A stretch of DNA of 64,000 nt from NCBI GenBank assembly GCA_008711295.1, contig VUYV01000010.1, positions 4,506,822 through 4,570,821 of the forward strand, given 5' to 3'. The notes under the pieces are model-generated. The model had not been told where the DNA came from, did no database searches, and saw only the letters and a list, made by a program, of their open reading frames with translations. The stretch is from Anarhynchus alexandrinus (lineage: Eukaryota; Chordata; Aves; Charadriiformes; Charadriidae). Below are positions 62,659 through 64,000 of this stretch, piece by piece. Numbering within the stretch: position 1 is the first letter of the stretch; every line of letters begins with the position of its first letter. Position numbers and translations under genes: made by a program.

Positions 62659-64000
62659 TAGAGCTGGGGCAGCCAAGAACAGCAGCACTTGTTCTGCTGT
62701 TGGATAAGTTTTCTCGCTTTTACCCCAAAAAGTGGCAAGATGACACACAGGTTGTTTCAACCCAGTTATTTACCATAAAACCAAGCTACTAAAAGCTCAA
62801 AGCTTTGCAAATTTGATCAGCGCTAGAGGATTAAACTTCCTGCATCTCCAAAGACAAGTATGGCAGGCTGCCCATTCCTGGAAAAGTTTGCCAAAAGGTA
62901 TTTTAGGGCCATTTCCTAAATTAACTCATTCATAGTTTTATTATTTCTTTGGGGTTTGGGTGTTTTTTTGTTTGTTTTTAAGTTACCATTTGAGAAAGGC
63001 AACTAGCAAACCCCTAAATTTTAAGCTAAAAGAGTAAACAATAAACAAAGTTCCTATAGCAAGAAGTTAAAGAGAAGCATTCATGGTGTACTGCACTGGG
63101 AGCTTTATTGGTGGTTAAAGAGGATGTCCTGTTCAGCAGAGCTGAGGAAACATATAATATTGTTCATAAAAGAGAAGAGATTCAAGCTGAGCAAACAAAG
63201 CCTATGAATTTGCAGTTATCCTCATAAATAGTTTAACTGAGGCAGGAATAAAGCATAGAAAGGGACGGGAGAAGAGTTTTGAAAAGGATAAGAAACAAGA
63301 AGACTTCTTAATTCCTAGCGGATTTATTCAGTCTGTTGCCTGGTTGGAGCATATCACAAACAGGAGATGAGGACTTCAGGAAAGCAGAAAGAAACTGAGC
63401 TCTAAGAAATAAAGATCTTGTTTTTATTATTGGGGTATTTGCGTGGAAGACTGGGCCAGGGGTAACAGAAGAGCAGTTTGGAAGCAAGTTTTTTTGAGAC
63501 GAGAAAGAGCTTATAGTTTTCCCAGCCGTACCATGAAACGTTTATGTGGAGCACAGGGTTGAGATCTCAGCTCGTGGTGGATCTTAACACTCTCCAAAAG
63601 GAAAGTTTTGCAGCAAACCACCTGCTGGTGTTTTAGAGACCCCATCGCACTGAGCAGCTCCTGTGGTCTGCAGATGTGCTGCTAGTAGATCCAACAAACT
63701 GGGGGGATTTGGTGTTAAAATACATTAAAGAACAACAAAGCAACTCCTTCAGCCTGACCACAAAAATTTGTAAGTCTAGTAAATGTGTCATTTAGGTCAC
63801 TTTAAACACACTGGTGCTTTCAGTATTGTTGTGGGATGCAATAATAAACTCAAATCCCACTGGTCTTCTCACCATCCACCCACAAGCGTACATTAGGAGC
63901 CAACACAAGGCTCGGGACCAGCAGCTCACAGGCTCTCGCTGCCGGCCATGCCATGGGGCAGGGTCTTCACTTGGCCTTCTATAACCAGCAGGATTTGTCC
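62659..64000. other. Unique non-coding sequence, window end
   Basis: I recognise no gene or transposon. A G/T-only tract of 32 bases lies at 62948-62979. Open frames are all short. Confidence 0.5.
62948..62979. repeat. G/T-only tract
   Basis: TTTGGGGTTTGGGTG followed by T7, GTTTG and T5, without A or C over 32 bases. Confidence 0.9.

Noticed and set aside
62523..62760. Minus-strand frames rich in V, F, G, C and L that look membrane-like
   Set aside because: They are the translation of the reverse complement of a pure A/C tract.

Overview
The window looks like non-coding nuclear DNA from a bird (or a closely related reptile). The main evidence is five fragments of the 3' end of CR1 LINE retrotransposons. 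Several carry the typical end in which a block reading 'ttggaa...gaccttcaaggtcctttccaacctaaacc' in degraded form is followed by one or two copies of an 'attctatg' octamer. Hand-counting ten 60-base lines spread over the window gives A 204, T 143, C 145, G 108, so GC is about 42 percent. A single undetermined base (n) at 39627 points to a draft assembly. I see no bacterial, viral, plasmid or CRISPR feature, and no tRNA, rRNA or snRNA that I recognise.

No protein-coding gene can be supported. The longest open frames (199 codons at 5300-5899 +, 191 at 52022-52597 -, 178 at 38462-38998 +, 157 at 39941-40414 -) have no recognisable domain. Some begin only at TTG, and one runs into a CR1 tail. Short exons without a start codon cannot be excluded by eye. 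The most economical reading is the interior of a long intron or a gene desert. In the sampled lines the plus strand has A over T and C over G, the pattern expected if the window is transcribed from the minus strand. Four of the five CR1 fragments lie on the plus strand, which would be antisense to such a transcript.

Layout: 1-5 kb holds a minus-strand CR1 remnant, a short plus-strand CR1 tail, and AT-rich unique sequence. From 5-29 kb there is mostly unique sequence with homopolymers, a CpG-rich pocket near 14.0-14.2 kb, a possible conserved block near 19.7 kb, an AT-rich inverted repeat near 21.2 kb and a MIR/CORE-SINE-like fossil near 28.3 kb. From 29-39 kb there is a C15 run, two CR1 tails, a pyrimidine tract next to a G/T tract (32.4-32.6 kb), and an AT-rich block at 32.9-33.2 kb containing a palindromic pair of SOX-type cores. 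From 39-50 kb there are CpG-rich patches (strongest 46.6-46.8 kb), a perfect 12-bp hairpin at 46.3 kb and homeodomain-like motif pairs. From 50-64 kb there is unique sequence with short tandem duplications, the best-preserved CR1 tail (61.9-62.2 kb) and a 114-base tract of only A and C.

I found no convincing new biological system. The findings are modest structural and regulatory leads, with the test that would settle each.
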